This document shows positions 50,594-58,504 of a stretch of DNA of 64,000 nt, one piece after another (position 1 is the first letter of the stretch; each line of letters begins with the position of its first letter). A model generated the notes under the pieces. That model worked only from the letters and a program-made list of their open reading frames with translations, ran no database searches and was not told the DNA's origin. Both the position numbers and the translations under genes were made by a program. This DNA comes from Deltaproteobacteria bacterium (GTDB taxonomy: Bacteria; Desulfobacterota; BSN033; UBA1163). The stretch lies in contig VGRY01000008.1 of assembly GCA_016875195.1 (NCBI GenBank), positions 25,526 through 89,525 on the forward strand, given 5' to 3'.

Positions 50594-50747
50594 AGGAAAA
50601 ACACACACAGGGCACTCGCCGCGCAAGCGATGGCGCAACGGGTTGAACCCCAGGTTCGCCCCGTTTAGAGATAAATCTCTAACGGGATTCACTGAAAAAG
50701 AAACAACCACCAATCCCGCAGCAGAGCTGCCGGGCTTTCTAACGGGG
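50566..50747. repeat. CCCCGTTAGAAA-ended inverted-repeat element, copy 3
   Basis: The element begins ccccgttagaaagctttc and ends gggctttctaacgggg, with internal ccccgtttagagat/atctctaacggg. At 182 bp it is longer than the other two copies. The left end codes the tail of the dehydrogenase; the right end lies seven bases before the next start codon. Confidence 0.78.
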
Positions 50748-50754
50748 TAAAGAG

Positions 50755-51918
50755 ATGATCGGATTTGAAATGACATCAGAGCAGCAGGAATTGCAGAGGA
50801 GGTCCAGACGGTTTGCTAACGAAGTGATTCTACCCGTGGCCGCCAAACACGACCGGGATGGAACCTTTCCCCTTGAGGTAATGGAAAAGGCGCACCAGGA
50901 AGGATTTCTCACCCCCCTGGTGCCTAAGGCATATGGCGGCCAGGGCCTGGGGGTCCTGGATAATGGCATCATTGCAGAAGAACTGGCAGCCGGCTGTATG
51001 GGCATCTATGTCTCCATTTTCGTCAGTACGCTGGCGATCTATCCCATCATCACATTCGGGACCGAAAATCAAAAAGAGCGATTTCTCAAACCGCTCTGCT
51101 CGAAGTTCGGCCTTGCCTCTTACTGTTTAAGCGAGTTGACGGTAGGGTCCGATCCTGCCTCCATGAAAACAACGGCGACCCTTCAGGGAGATTACTATCT
51201 CCTCAACGGAACAAAGATGTGGATCACCAATGGAGGCTATGCCGATTTCTATCTCGTCTTTGCAACAACGGATCCGCAGAAGAAACATAAAGGAATCCTC
51301 TCCCTCATTGTTCCCTCTCATTTAGAGGGAGTAAGCCATGGGGAGCCCATAGACAAGATGGGCCAGCGGGCATCGAATACGACAGCCGTAAAATTTGATC
51401 AGGTCAAGGTCCCCAAAGAAAATTTATTAGCAGGCGAGGGAGAAGGGTTCAAAAAAGCGATGGCCGCCCTTGACATCACCCGACCGATGATTGCACTCGG
51501 GGCCGTGGGGGTCGCACGGTCAGCGATGGAACTGGCCACACAGTATGCAAAAAAACGGATCCAGTTTGGAATTCCCATCGCCCAGCATCAAGCCATTCAA
51601 TTCTTATTGGCGGACATGGCCAAAGATATTGAGGCGGCAAGACTTCTTGCCTATAAAGCCGCCTGGCAAGCGGATCGGGGTGTGAAAAATTCAAAGGAGG
51701 CGGCAATGGCTAAGGCGCTTGCTACTGATGTGGCGATGCGGGTGACTACGGATGCAGTCCAGATATATGGAGGAATGGGCTATACCAAATGGCATCCGGT
51801 TGAAAAACTGATGAGAGACGCCAAGGTAACGCAAATATATGAAGGAACGGCTCAGGTCATGAGGCTCATCATTGCCCGCCAGATGCTTCAAGAAGTTGAA
51901 AGAGTCGCTCCCCTTTAA
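50755..51918 (+). CDS. Acyl-CoA dehydrogenase
   Basis: A 387-residue FAD enzyme. LSELTVGSDPASMKTTA and WITNGGYADFYLVFA are the two ACAD signatures, FGIPIAQHQAIQFLLADMA follows, and YGGMGYTKWHPVEKLMRDAK and QIYEGTAQVMRLIIARQ close the domain, with Glu of IYEGTA as the likely catalytic base as in short-chain enzymes. It introduces the first double bond in beta-oxidation and needs ETF, which is not in the window. A ggggtaaagag ribosome site comes from the end of the repeat. Confidence 0.93.
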   Translation: MIGFEMTSEQQELQRRSRRFANEVILPVAAKHDRDGTFPLEVMEKAHQEGFLTPLVPKAYGGQGLGVLDNGIIAEELAAGCMGIYVSIFVSTLAIYPIITFGTENQKERFLKPLCSKFGLASYCLSELTVGSDPASMKTTATLQGDYYLLNGTKMWITNGGYADFYLVFATTDPQKKHKGILSLIVPSHLEGVSHGEPIDKMGQRASNTTAVKFDQVKVPKENLLAGEGEGFKKAMAALDITRPMIALGAVGVARSAMELATQYAKKRIQFGIPIAQHQAIQFLLADMAKDIEAARLLAYKAAWQADRGVKNSKEAAMAKALATDVAMRVTTDAVQIYGGMGYTKWHPVEKLMRDAKVTQIYEGTAQVMRLIIARQMLQEVERVAPL

Positions 51919-51931
51919 ATGAACGATCCAG

Positions 51932-52096
51932 TTAGCCTGAAAGAGCCCTTGAGGGGATAAAGAAATCAACCTTCTCCCTTCCCACAGTGAATTCTTCTCT
52001 CTTTCCGCCTGGAAGTTCTAATTCGACTAACATCCGACTCTCTTTATCATCCAGGTCATAACAGGTGCAGTGGTTTAGCCCTTTGATAACGTACAT
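51932..52096 (-). CDS. Small conserved-looking protein (54 residues)
   Basis: A short ORF with an ideal aaggaggtga ribosome site. The product starts MYVIKGLNHCTCYDLDDKES and continues with two strands (MLVELELPGGKREEFTVG, REKVDFFIPS). A His-Cys-x-Cys group near the start could bind metal. It is convergent with the acyl-CoA dehydrogenase and 14 bases from its end. No family is recognised, but the ribosome site and composition support a real gene. Confidence 0.65.
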   Translation of the reverse strand: MYVIKGLNHCTCYDLDDKESRMLVELELPGGKREEFTVGREKVDFFIPSRALSG

Positions 52097-52238
52097 CGAC
52101 TTCACCTCCTTCTGATAAAAATTTAGTTATTCATCCGGGGAAAATCAAGAGAATATCCGGAGAGACTCCTGTTCTTAAAAGGAAGAAGATGAAAAAATGA
52201 TGAAATTGGTATATCCTATTATTAAGGAGAATGAGGCA

Positions 52239-52796
52239 ATGGAAATCACGCGGTTATCACCCACTGTCAGAAGAGGCTTGGTCGTAGTGATTACCGGCTA
52301 CGGCAAGGGCAAGACGACGGCTGCCCTTGGAATTGCCGTGCGGGCATGCGGACATAACATGAGCGTCAGCATCATTCAATTCATGAAGGGAGACCTGTAT
52401 GCCGGGGAATGGGACGGGGTCAAAAAGATGGGCTGCCAAATTGAACTGATCCCCACCGGGAAAGGGTTCTGTGGCATCCAGGGGAATCCCTATCCCTTTA
52501 AGGAGCATAGGAGCAATGCACAAGAGGCCATTCAACTGGCGCACCAGAAGATGGCATCCGGACAGATTGACATCCTCATTCTGGATGAGATCAACAATGC
52601 CCTCCATTTACATCTGGTGGATCTGGAGCAGGTCTTGGAGATCATACAACATAAACCACCTCTAATGCATCTTGTTCTAACGGGAAGGGATGCCCATCCT
52701 CAGGTGATTGAGCTTGCAGATACGGTGAGCGAGATTAAAGAAGTTAAACATGCTTACCGAAAAGAGATTGAACCGCAGCCGGGGATCGATTATTAA
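52239..52796 (+). CDS. cobO: Cob(I)alamin adenosyltransferase (BtuR/CobO type)
   Basis: A 185-residue protein from ATG 52239, which follows aaggag; an in-frame ATG at 52197 would add 14 residues. The P-loop is GYGKGKTTAALG, followed by IIQFMKGDLYAGEW, LILDEINNAL and VLTGRDAHPQVIELAD, all family hallmarks. It adenosylates cob(I)alamin to make coenzyme B12, or salvages corrinoids. No cobalamin riboswitch is seen in the 100 bases upstream. No B12-dependent enzyme is in the window. Confidence 0.92.
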   Translation: MEITRLSPTVRRGLVVVITGYGKGKTTAALGIAVRACGHNMSVSIIQFMKGDLYAGEWDGVKKMGCQIELIPTGKGFCGIQGNPYPFKEHRSNAQEAIQLAHQKMASGQIDILILDEINNALHLHLVDLEQVLEIIQHKPPLMHLVLTGRDAHPQVIELADTVSEIKEVKHAYRKEIEPQPGIDY

Positions 52797-52852
52797 CTGT
52801 TCTCTCGCCGTCAGCCTCCCGTTTAGCTAGCTGGAAGTATGGTCTAGGGAGC

Positions 52853-52981
52853 CTAATCGCAGCAGCAATCCTCACAACATGCGTCGTAATAGGATATTTC
52901 TTCCCAGCGATCCATGACATCGGAGGGAATATCCTTTTTAACCTCTCCGGCCTCGTTTTGATTGGTCTCTTTTTTAATCAT
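52853..52981 (-). CDS. 42-residue peptide with C-terminal cysteine cluster (peptide A)
   Basis: An ATG with aaaggaaag upstream encodes a charged N-terminal part (MIKKETNQNE...), an amphipathic segment DVMDRWEEISYY and a tail DACCEDCCCD ending at TAG. It has five cysteines in the last ten residues. A second peptide of the same design lies at 54699-54824 on the same strand. The design suggests a metal-binding peptide or a precursor peptide with leader and Cys core. No modifying enzyme is adjacent. Not recognised. Confidence 0.5.
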   Translation of the reverse strand: MIKKETNQNEAGEVKKDIPSDVMDRWEEISYYDACCEDCCCD

Positions 52982-53013
52982 GGCACTTTCCTTTCAATGT
53001 AACCATCCCCTTC

Positions 53014-53043
53014 TAAAAGAGCCCTTCCTTTTCGGAAGGGCTC
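53014..53043 (-). terminator. Rho-independent terminator after the Hsp20 gene
   Basis: A perfect 10-bp stem gagcccttcc/ggaagggctc with a five-base loop, followed on the minus strand by TTTTAG. It lies 13 bases beyond the Hsp20 stop codon and 33 bases before the start of peptide A. Confidence 0.85.
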
Positions 53044-53055
53044 CATATTGAAGGG

Positions 53056-53355
53056 TTAGTGGATTGGAATGCTCACCTTTTGTTCCCACCCCCTGATAGG
53101 CGTGTTGATCTTAAGGAGACCGTTCTCATACCTGGCCTCTGCCTTGTCAGCCAGAACCTCATGAGCCAATGTGAAGCAACCTGAGTATTCGGTATCCTCT
53201 CCTCTTGGGGCTGAGACACAAAAACTGTTGTTCCTCATATCAAGCTTAATATCCTTCTTATCAACACCCGGCATTTCCAATTCGGCTTTGAGATATCCTT
53301 GGTCCCTGTCATGGGAAATGCAGGCGCATGGGGTTACCTTTACTCTGTCGTTCAT
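53056..53355 (-). CDS. Hsp20/alpha-crystallin-like small protein
   Basis: A 99-residue protein; ATG 53355 follows aaagggggtg, and the longer upstream frame has no support. The beta-sandwich pattern is YLKAELEMPGVDKKDIKLDM, NNSFCVSAPR, RYENGLLKINTPIR and VSIPIH, without the usual long N- and C-terminal tails. Such short members may act as holdases or in non-chaperone roles. It has three or four cysteines (CACISH, SFCVS, SGCF), unusual for Hsp20. It has its own terminator. Confidence 0.8.
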   Translation of the reverse strand: MNDRVKVTPCACISHDRDQGYLKAELEMPGVDKKDIKLDMRNNSFCVSAPRGEDTEYSGCFTLAHEVLADKAEARYENGLLKINTPIRGWEQKVSIPIH

Positions 53356-53491
53356 AAGAACACCCCCTTTCAGTAAAAAGATAAGAATGGTGAAGCAACA
53401 TTTCAAGGTGAATTCGTCAAGATTGTATGGTATAAATATTAAAGAAGACTCTTGTGGACATGTGTGAGAAAGGAGAAGGAGTGAGAGGTCT

Positions 53492-54676
53492 ATGGAAGAA
53501 GGAATCGATGTAAAAAACATTGGACTCCGCGGGGTGAAGGTGGCTGACACACGCATTTCGGATGTTGATGGAGAAAAAGGGATTCTTATTTACCGGGGGT
53601 ACAATATTATTGATCTCGCCCGATCTTCCACCTTTGAGGAGGTTTCTTTCCTTCTCCTGAATGACCACCTTCCGACCCAGGAGGAGTTGAAGCGATTTCA
53701 ATCAGAGATTGTCCCCGAAAGAAAGATTCCCGAAGCTATTTTAGAGATGATGAAGTGGTTGCCAAAGTCTGCAAACCCTATGGATGTGTTACAATCCGCG
53801 GTCCCTGTTTTAGGAAGCTATGACCCCCATTTAAACGAGGAGACCAGGGAGGCGAATTTGAAAAAGACCCTCCGTCTGATGCCGAAATTGCCCATTCTTG
53901 TCGCAGTATGGGATCGTATCCGGAAGGGGAAAAATCCTGTCCTCCCACGTTCCGATTTGACTCATGCAGGAAACTTCTTGTATATGTTGAGCGGTTCACT
54001 GCCCGATCCAGATACAGCCAGAGACTTCGATACCTGTCTGGTCCTTCATGCTGAACATTCTTTTAATGCCTCCACGTTTGCAGGAAGGGAGGTAGCCTCA
54101 ACCCATGCTCATCTTTATGCCTCTGTTGCTGCTGCCCTTGGGGCCCTCTCCGGAGAGCTTCATGGAGGCGCCAATAGCGAAGTGATGAGGATGCTTCTGG
54201 AAATAGGAGAAGTCAGCCGGGTGAACTCGTGGGTGAGAGAGAAACTCCAAAAGGGTGGGAAGGTGATGGGCATGGGACACGCGGTTTATCACACCGAAGA
54301 CCCGAGGGCCGGTATCCTTCGGAAGATCAGCCAGAAACTGGCGGAGCGTACTGGAGAACGGAAATGGTATGAAATAACCGAGGCCATCGAAGTAGCTACC
54401 AGAGAAGAATTCCGGAAGATCAAAGGAAAAGAGATATACGCCAATGTGGATTTATACAGCGCCTCTGTCTATCATATGATGAACATTCCAGTTGATCTCT
54501 TCACTCCGGTCTTTGCCATCTCGAGGGTTTCAGGCTGGACTGCACACATCATCGAGGAAAAGTTTGCCGAAGCTCAACCCAAAGCCGAACTCTACCGCCC
54601 CGATGCCGATTATGTCGGGACATACTGCGGTCCTCAGTCCTGCGAGTATGTCCCTATTGAAGAGCGATCTAAATAA
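53492..54676 (+). CDS. gltA: Citrate synthase
   Basis: A 394-residue protein of the short citrate/2-methylcitrate synthase type. Catalytic regions are LHAEHSFNASTFAGREV, SGELHGGANSEV (His) and GMGHAVYHTEDPRA (His and Asp), and SRVSGWTAHIIEE closes the active site. It condenses acetyl-CoA from the pyruvate dehydrogenase complex with oxaloacetate. 2-methylcitrate synthase activity is possible. The ribosome site is aaggag. The LeuCD-like genes follow 450 bases later on the same strand. Confidence 0.93.
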   Translation: MEEGIDVKNIGLRGVKVADTRISDVDGEKGILIYRGYNIIDLARSSTFEEVSFLLLNDHLPTQEELKRFQSEIVPERKIPEAILEMMKWLPKSANPMDVLQSAVPVLGSYDPHLNEETREANLKKTLRLMPKLPILVAVWDRIRKGKNPVLPRSDLTHAGNFLYMLSGSLPDPDTARDFDTCLVLHAEHSFNASTFAGREVASTHAHLYASVAAALGALSGELHGGANSEVMRMLLEIGEVSRVNSWVREKLQKGGKVMGMGHAVYHTEDPRAGILRKISQKLAERTGERKWYEITEAIEVATREEFRKIKGKEIYANVDLYSASVYHMMNIPVDLFTPVFAISRVSGWTAHIIEEKFAEAQPKAELYRPDADYVGTYCGPQSCEYVPIEERSK

Positions 54677-54698
54677 TCTTCACATCGGTCCAAACCCA

Positions 54699-54824
54699 TC
54701 AGCAGCAGACACTGCCACAGCAGAGTCTGTACCAAGAAGGTTCGTACCAGCAGCAGTCATACGCATAAGAAGTTCCCTTTTTGGATTTCTCTGTTCTGTT
54801 TTTTTTGTCATTCTTTTTCATCAT
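54699..54824 (-). CDS. 41-residue peptide with three C-terminal cysteine pairs (peptide B)
   Basis: ATG-ATG at 54824/54821 follows the strong site gggaggtg. The product has a Lys/Asn-rich leader-like half (MMKKNDKKNRTEKSKKG) and then YAYDCCWYEPSWYRLCCGSV with a final CC. All six cysteines are in three adjacent pairs, and Trp/Tyr are abundant. It shares the leader-plus-Cys-pair layout and the Tyr-x-x-CC start with peptide A. It is convergent with citrate synthase, 22 bases from its stop. Function unknown: metal binding, redox or a modified peptide. Confidence 0.55.
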   Translation of the reverse strand: MMKKNDKKNRTEKSKKGTSYAYDCCWYEPSWYRLCCGSVCC

Positions 54825-54923
54825 CAACACCTCCCTTTCAATTTAAAGATAAGAATCGTTTCTTTTAAAATCAAGGTGAACAGAAGAGAAAAGTATGGTA
54901 TAAAATCAGTAATGTCCAAAATG

Positions 54924-55013
54924 ATAGATTGCCGCGCTTCGCTCGCAATGACAAACAGAACCATAACAAGACGTTACTGTGATTGCGAGGAGCGATAGCG
55001 ACGTGGCAATCTT
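54924..55013. repeat. Dispersed palindromic repeat (attgcgaggagc type)
   Basis: agattgccgcgcttcgctcg opens and gcgatagcgacgtggcaatc closes a long inverted repeat of a type found scattered in many bacterial genomes. It lies in the 302-base gap before the LeuC-like gene; no gene was seen in the rest. Confidence 0.7.
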
Positions 55014-55126
55014 GATTTCATAAGGCTTTGAAATCACCCACTTAGAGCCTAAGTTGGACAAGATTGGTATAAAATAATAAAGCACCTATTTGAATCAGTC
55101 TTTTGATTGTGAGGTGAGGTAACCCT

Positions 55127-56380
55127 ATGGGAATGACATTGGCCGAGAAGATATTGAGCGAACATGCGGGCAAAAAAATAGGGGCAGGGGAGATTTCCAT
55201 TGTCAATACTGATCTTGCCTATGCCCAGAATGGAACAGGTCCCTTAGCTGCCAGAAAAATTCAAGAGATGGGATTTGAAAAGGTTTTTAATCCGCGAAAG
55301 ACCATCTTCTTTTTAGATCATGCCTCCCCCAGTCCCAAATTTGAACTGAGCAACGATCATACTTTTTTAAGGGAATTTTCCGAAAGGACCGGAAGCCGAG
55401 TCTCTGATGTAGGGTATGGTATCTCCCATCAGGTTGTGGCTGAAGAAGAGGTGAAACCAGGAGATGTGGTCATCGGAGCCGATTCCCACACCTGCACAGG
55501 AGGAGCTCTTTCGGCTTTTGCAACCGGAGTAGGGTCTACGGACGCGGCTGTTGCTATGGCCCTCGGCAAGATCTGGTTGAGGGTTCCGGAGACGATACGA
55601 GTGGTTGTAAAAGGAAAAATTCCTGCTGGTGTTTATGGAAAGGATATCATCCTTCATCTGATCGGTAAGATCGGTGCAGCTGGTGCAACCTATAAGGCAC
55701 TGGAATTCGCTGGGGATACGATTGAACATCTTGAGATGGCGGGGAGGATGACTATTGCCAACATGGCTGTGGAAGCCGGAGCAAAGGTTGGACTCTTTCC
55801 CTCCGATGAAATCACCCGAAGTTGGTTGGACCGGATGGGAAGACCCGGTGATTATAAAAAGATGGCTTCGGACTCCGATGCCCTGTTTGAGAAGGTGGTT
55901 GAGATCGACGCAGAAATCCTCCAACCTACTATTGCCTGTCCTCATCAGGTGGACAATACCACAACGATTGATCGTATCGGTGAAGTCAGAGTGGACCAGG
56001 TTTACCTCGGAACCTCCTGCAATGGGAGGCTGGAAGACCTTCGAATTGCGGCCAACATATTAAAAGGGAAAAAGATCCATCCCAAAACGAGGATGATCGT
56101 CACCCCTGGATCCCGTTTGGTTTATTTAGAGGCGCTTAAGGATGGAACTATGGAAACGCTGGTTCAAGCAGGCGCATTAGCTATGCCGCCCGGTTGTGGA
56201 GCCTGCGTCGGACTTCACGAAGGAGTATTGGGGGATGGGGAGATTTGCTTGGCCACTCAGCCAAGGAATTTCAAAGGGAGGATGGGAAGCCCGAATTCTT
56301 TCATCTATCTGGGTTCTCCAGCAGTTGCTGCTGCTACGGCGATAGAAGGAAGGATCACAGATCCAAGGAAGTATCTTTAA
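55127..56380 (+). CDS. leuC: 3-isopropylmalate dehydratase/homoaconitase large-subunit-like protein
   Basis: A 417-residue protein of the two-subunit aconitase branch. DHASPSPKFELSNDH, VIGADSHTCTGGALSAFATG, YLGTSCNG (first cluster Cys) and PPGCGACVGLHEG (other two) show an intact [4Fe-4S] site. The length fits archaeal-type LeuC/HacA. It pairs with the small-subunit gene 59 bases downstream. In leucine synthesis it isomerises isopropylmalate. Because it follows citrate synthase, activity on citrate-like acids is a fair alternative, and no other leu genes are in the window. Confidence 0.87.
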   Translation: MGMTLAEKILSEHAGKKIGAGEISIVNTDLAYAQNGTGPLAARKIQEMGFEKVFNPRKTIFFLDHASPSPKFELSNDHTFLREFSERTGSRVSDVGYGISHQVVAEEEVKPGDVVIGADSHTCTGGALSAFATGVGSTDAAVAMALGKIWLRVPETIRVVVKGKIPAGVYGKDIILHLIGKIGAAGATYKALEFAGDTIEHLEMAGRMTIANMAVEAGAKVGLFPSDEITRSWLDRMGRPGDYKKMASDSDALFEKVVEIDAEILQPTIACPHQVDNTTTIDRIGEVRVDQVYLGTSCNGRLEDLRIAANILKGKKIHPKTRMIVTPGSRLVYLEALKDGTMETLVQAGALAMPPGCGACVGLHEGVLGDGEICLATQPRNFKGRMGSPNSFIYLGSPAVAAATAIEGRITDPRKYL

Positions 56381-56439
56381 AGCCACCTTTCCCTTCTCCC
56401 TTGACGGGAGAGGGTTAGGGTAATTTGAGGAGGAGATCC

Positions 56440-56937
56440 ATGCGAGGAAAGGTTTGGAAATTCGGCGATGCCATCAGCACCGACCATATCATCCCGGGTC
56501 GGTATATGTATCTGCGGTCAAACCTTCCTGAGCTCGCAAAACATATCTTTGAGTATGAAAAGCCAAATTTCTCGGGAATGCTATCTCCAGGCGATTTCAT
56601 CGTGGCAGGTCATAATTTTGGCCAGGGATCGAGCCGGGAACATGCAGCCATTGTGATCAAGATGAATGGAATCCAAGCTGTTTTGGCAAAGAGCTTTGCC
56701 AGAATCTTCTACCGAAACTGTTTTAATAACGGACTTCCCGCTGTGATCTGTGATACTGAAAAGTTCAGCGAAGGAGAAGAGATCGAACTCATGCTGGATC
56801 AGGGGAAGATTATCAACCACAGTCGTAATGAGACCGTTTCATTCACCTCCATTCCACCCGTGATGAGGCAAATCCTCAACGATGGCGGACTGGTGGAGCA
56901 TGTGAAGAAGTATGGAGATATAAGATTAGATTTATGA
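56440..56937 (+). CDS. leuD: 3-isopropylmalate dehydratase/homoaconitase small-subunit-like protein
   Basis: A 165-residue swivel domain; ATG 56440 follows gaggaggaga, and the in-frame ATG-like start at 56425 is unsupported. WKFGDAISTDHIIPGRYMYL, VAGHNFGQGSSREHA and AKSFARIFYRNCFNNGLP are the family motifs. It closes over the cluster of the large subunit. YMYLRS at the specificity loop (the position where LeuD and HacB differ) does not let me choose a substrate. Confidence 0.87.
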   Translation: MRGKVWKFGDAISTDHIIPGRYMYLRSNLPELAKHIFEYEKPNFSGMLSPGDFIVAGHNFGQGSSREHAAIVIKMNGIQAVLAKSFARIFYRNCFNNGLPAVICDTEKFSEGEEIELMLDQGKIINHSRNETVSFTSIPPVMRQILNDGGLVEHVKKYGDIRLDL

Positions 56938-56977
56938 CCTTTAACCCACCCCTACTTTCCAGCCTAATGCCCACATC

Positions 56978-57046
56978 CATTTTCCCCCCCCTTAAATTAA
57001 GAGGGGGGGGAAGGGGGAGTTATAAGGAGAGGTGAGGCGGGGGTAA
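56978..57046. repeat. Palindromic repeat (CTTAAATTAAG core)
   Basis: cccccccttaaattaagagg opens a C/G-flanked palindrome followed by gggggagttataagg, the same string seen in the TTCATCCGG family copies. It lies between leuD and the doxX-like gene. Confidence 0.7.
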
Positions 57047-57068
57047 GAGAGAAGGAAAGGAGGAGAAT

Positions 57069-57470
57069 ATGGAATGGTTGAAAGCCTTTTGCAGTTTGAT
57101 CGGAAGGGTACTTCTTGTTCTCATCTTTCTCAATTCGGGAATCGGGAAGATTGGTAACTTTGAAGGGACTGCCCAGTATATGGCAAAATTCGGCATGCCC
57201 TACACCAGCTTTTTTCTCTTTGGCGCTATTGTCTTTGAACTGGTTGGAAGCCTCAGCATCATCCTGGGATATTTCACCCGGTTTGGAGCGTTACTGATTC
57301 TTATTTTTCTCGTTCCAACCACGCTCATCTTTCACACCAATTTCGGCGATCGCATCCAGATGATCATGTTCATGAAGAATGTGAGCATGTTTGGAGGCTG
57401 TCTTCTCCTCTTTGCCACTGGAGCGGGGCGACTGAGTCTCGATTATTTCTTAAGGGGAAAGAAGACCTGA
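57069..57470 (+). CDS. DoxX-family membrane protein
   Basis: A 133-residue protein with four helices and the DoxX pattern: GRVLLVLIFLNSGIGKIGNF, AIVFELVGSLSIILGYFTRF and FMKNVSMFGGCLLLFATG. DoxX-like proteins are poorly defined and have been linked to thiosulphate:quinone oxidation and oxidative stress. The start follows ggaggag. Its stop is two bases before the prenyltransferase start, and a thioredoxin-like selenoprotein gene follows, so a three-gene redox/quinone operon is likely. Confidence 0.85.
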   Translation: MEWLKAFCSLIGRVLLVLIFLNSGIGKIGNFEGTAQYMAKFGMPYTSFFLFGAIVFELVGSLSIILGYFTRFGALLILIFLVPTTLIFHTNFGDRIQMIMFMKNVSMFGGCLLLFATGAGRLSLDYFLRGKKT

Positions 57471-57472
57471 TT

Positions 57473-58504
57473 ATGGATTCCAATTCTTTCCGGGTGTGGT
57501 GGAAGGCTTTCCGGTTTCACTATACCTCGGCAAGTTTTATGCCAGGGATCTTGGGAGGAATGATTGCCTGGACATACGATGGTCAGTTCTATGCAGGATA
57601 CTTTCTTCTGGTGTTGTTGGGCCTCGTCCTCAATCATCTGGCCCTCAATATGACGGATGACTATTACGACTTCCGACATCTAGTTGATGTGTTGGACACA
57701 CACGGAAATCCTTATGCCGGTGGGAGTGGCACTCTTTCAAAGGGGTTGATCAGTCCTGGCCAGATGCGGAATGTCTTTACCATCTTCTATATCATTGCCA
57801 TCGGGATCGGGATTGTTTTAGGAATATTGAGAGGACCTTTTGTTCTTTTCCTGTTAGCATTCGGCTTCTTCTGCGCTTTCTTTTATACGGCTCCTCCGAT
57901 TCGATTTGGTTACAGGGGTCTTGGGGAGATTACACAACTTCTTTGCTTTGGTCCGGGGATAGGTCTTGGGGCTTACTATGTCCAGACGCAGAACCTCTCA
58001 TGGGAAGCCTTCTGGGGAACGCTTCCTTTTGGGATTATGCTCTTTTCGATGATTACGATCAATGAAATTCCAGATTATCTTGAAGATCGAAAAGCCGGAA
58101 AAATGAACTTAGTCGCACGCTTCGGAAGAAAGGCAGGAGTAAAACTGTTTGTCCTGAGCCTCCTTTCTGCTTATGGCGCTATCCTGATGGGTATCCTTTT
58201 TAGGAAGATTCCTGTGATAGGGTTGATCTCCTTGCTGACTCTTCCCATAGCCTATAAAACAATCTGCATTTTAAGAAGGCACTATCAGGATTCCACCAAA
58301 ATGGCGCCTGCCAATCTGGGAATGATCTGCACCCACAATATTACAGCGATTCTGCTGATTATCGCTTACACCATCGTCGGTTTTAAACAAGACAACCTAT
58401 TTCCTTCACTCCTTCCTGTAGTCACATTAATCATTCTTTACCTGCCCATTGCAAAATTGACCTTGAAAGCCTTATCAATAGAAAGAAAGGAGGAAGCCCA
58501 ATGA
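57473..58504 (+). CDS. UbiA-family prenyltransferase (MenA-like)
   Basis: A 343-residue membrane protein with about nine helices. The first Asp-rich motif is NMTDDYYDFRH and the second is NEIPDYLEDRKAGK followed by NLVARFGRK. This is closest in layout to 1,4-dihydroxy-2-naphthoate polyprenyltransferase (MenA) and related enzymes. It would attach a polyprenyl chain to a quinone ring. Its last bases overlap the next gene (ATGA). Whether the product is menaquinone or another lipid is not decided by sequence. Confidence 0.83.
   Translation: MDSNSFRVWWKAFRFHYTSASFMPGILGGMIAWTYDGQFYAGYFLLVLLGLVLNHLALNMTDDYYDFRHLVDVLDTHGNPYAGGSGTLSKGLISPGQMRNVFTIFYIIAIGIGIVLGILRGPFVLFLLAFGFFCAFFYTAPPIRFGYRGLGEITQLLCFGPGIGLGAYYVQTQNLSWEAFWGTLPFGIMLFSMITINEIPDYLEDRKAGKMNLVARFGRKAGVKLFVLSLLSAYGAILMGILFRKIPVIGLISLLTLPIAYKTICILRRHYQDSTKMAPANLGMICTHNITAILLIIAYTIVGFKQDNLFPSLLPVVTLIILYLPIAKLTLKALSIERKEEAQ

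Noticed and set aside
52097..52238. Cobalamin riboswitch before the adenosyltransferase gene
   Set aside because: No B12-box-like sequence or large fold was seen in the short leader.
54699..54824. Peptide B as a methanobactin precursor (it contains L-C-C-G-S)
   Set aside because: The resemblance is short, the cysteine spacing differs, and there are no MbnB or MbnC genes nearby.
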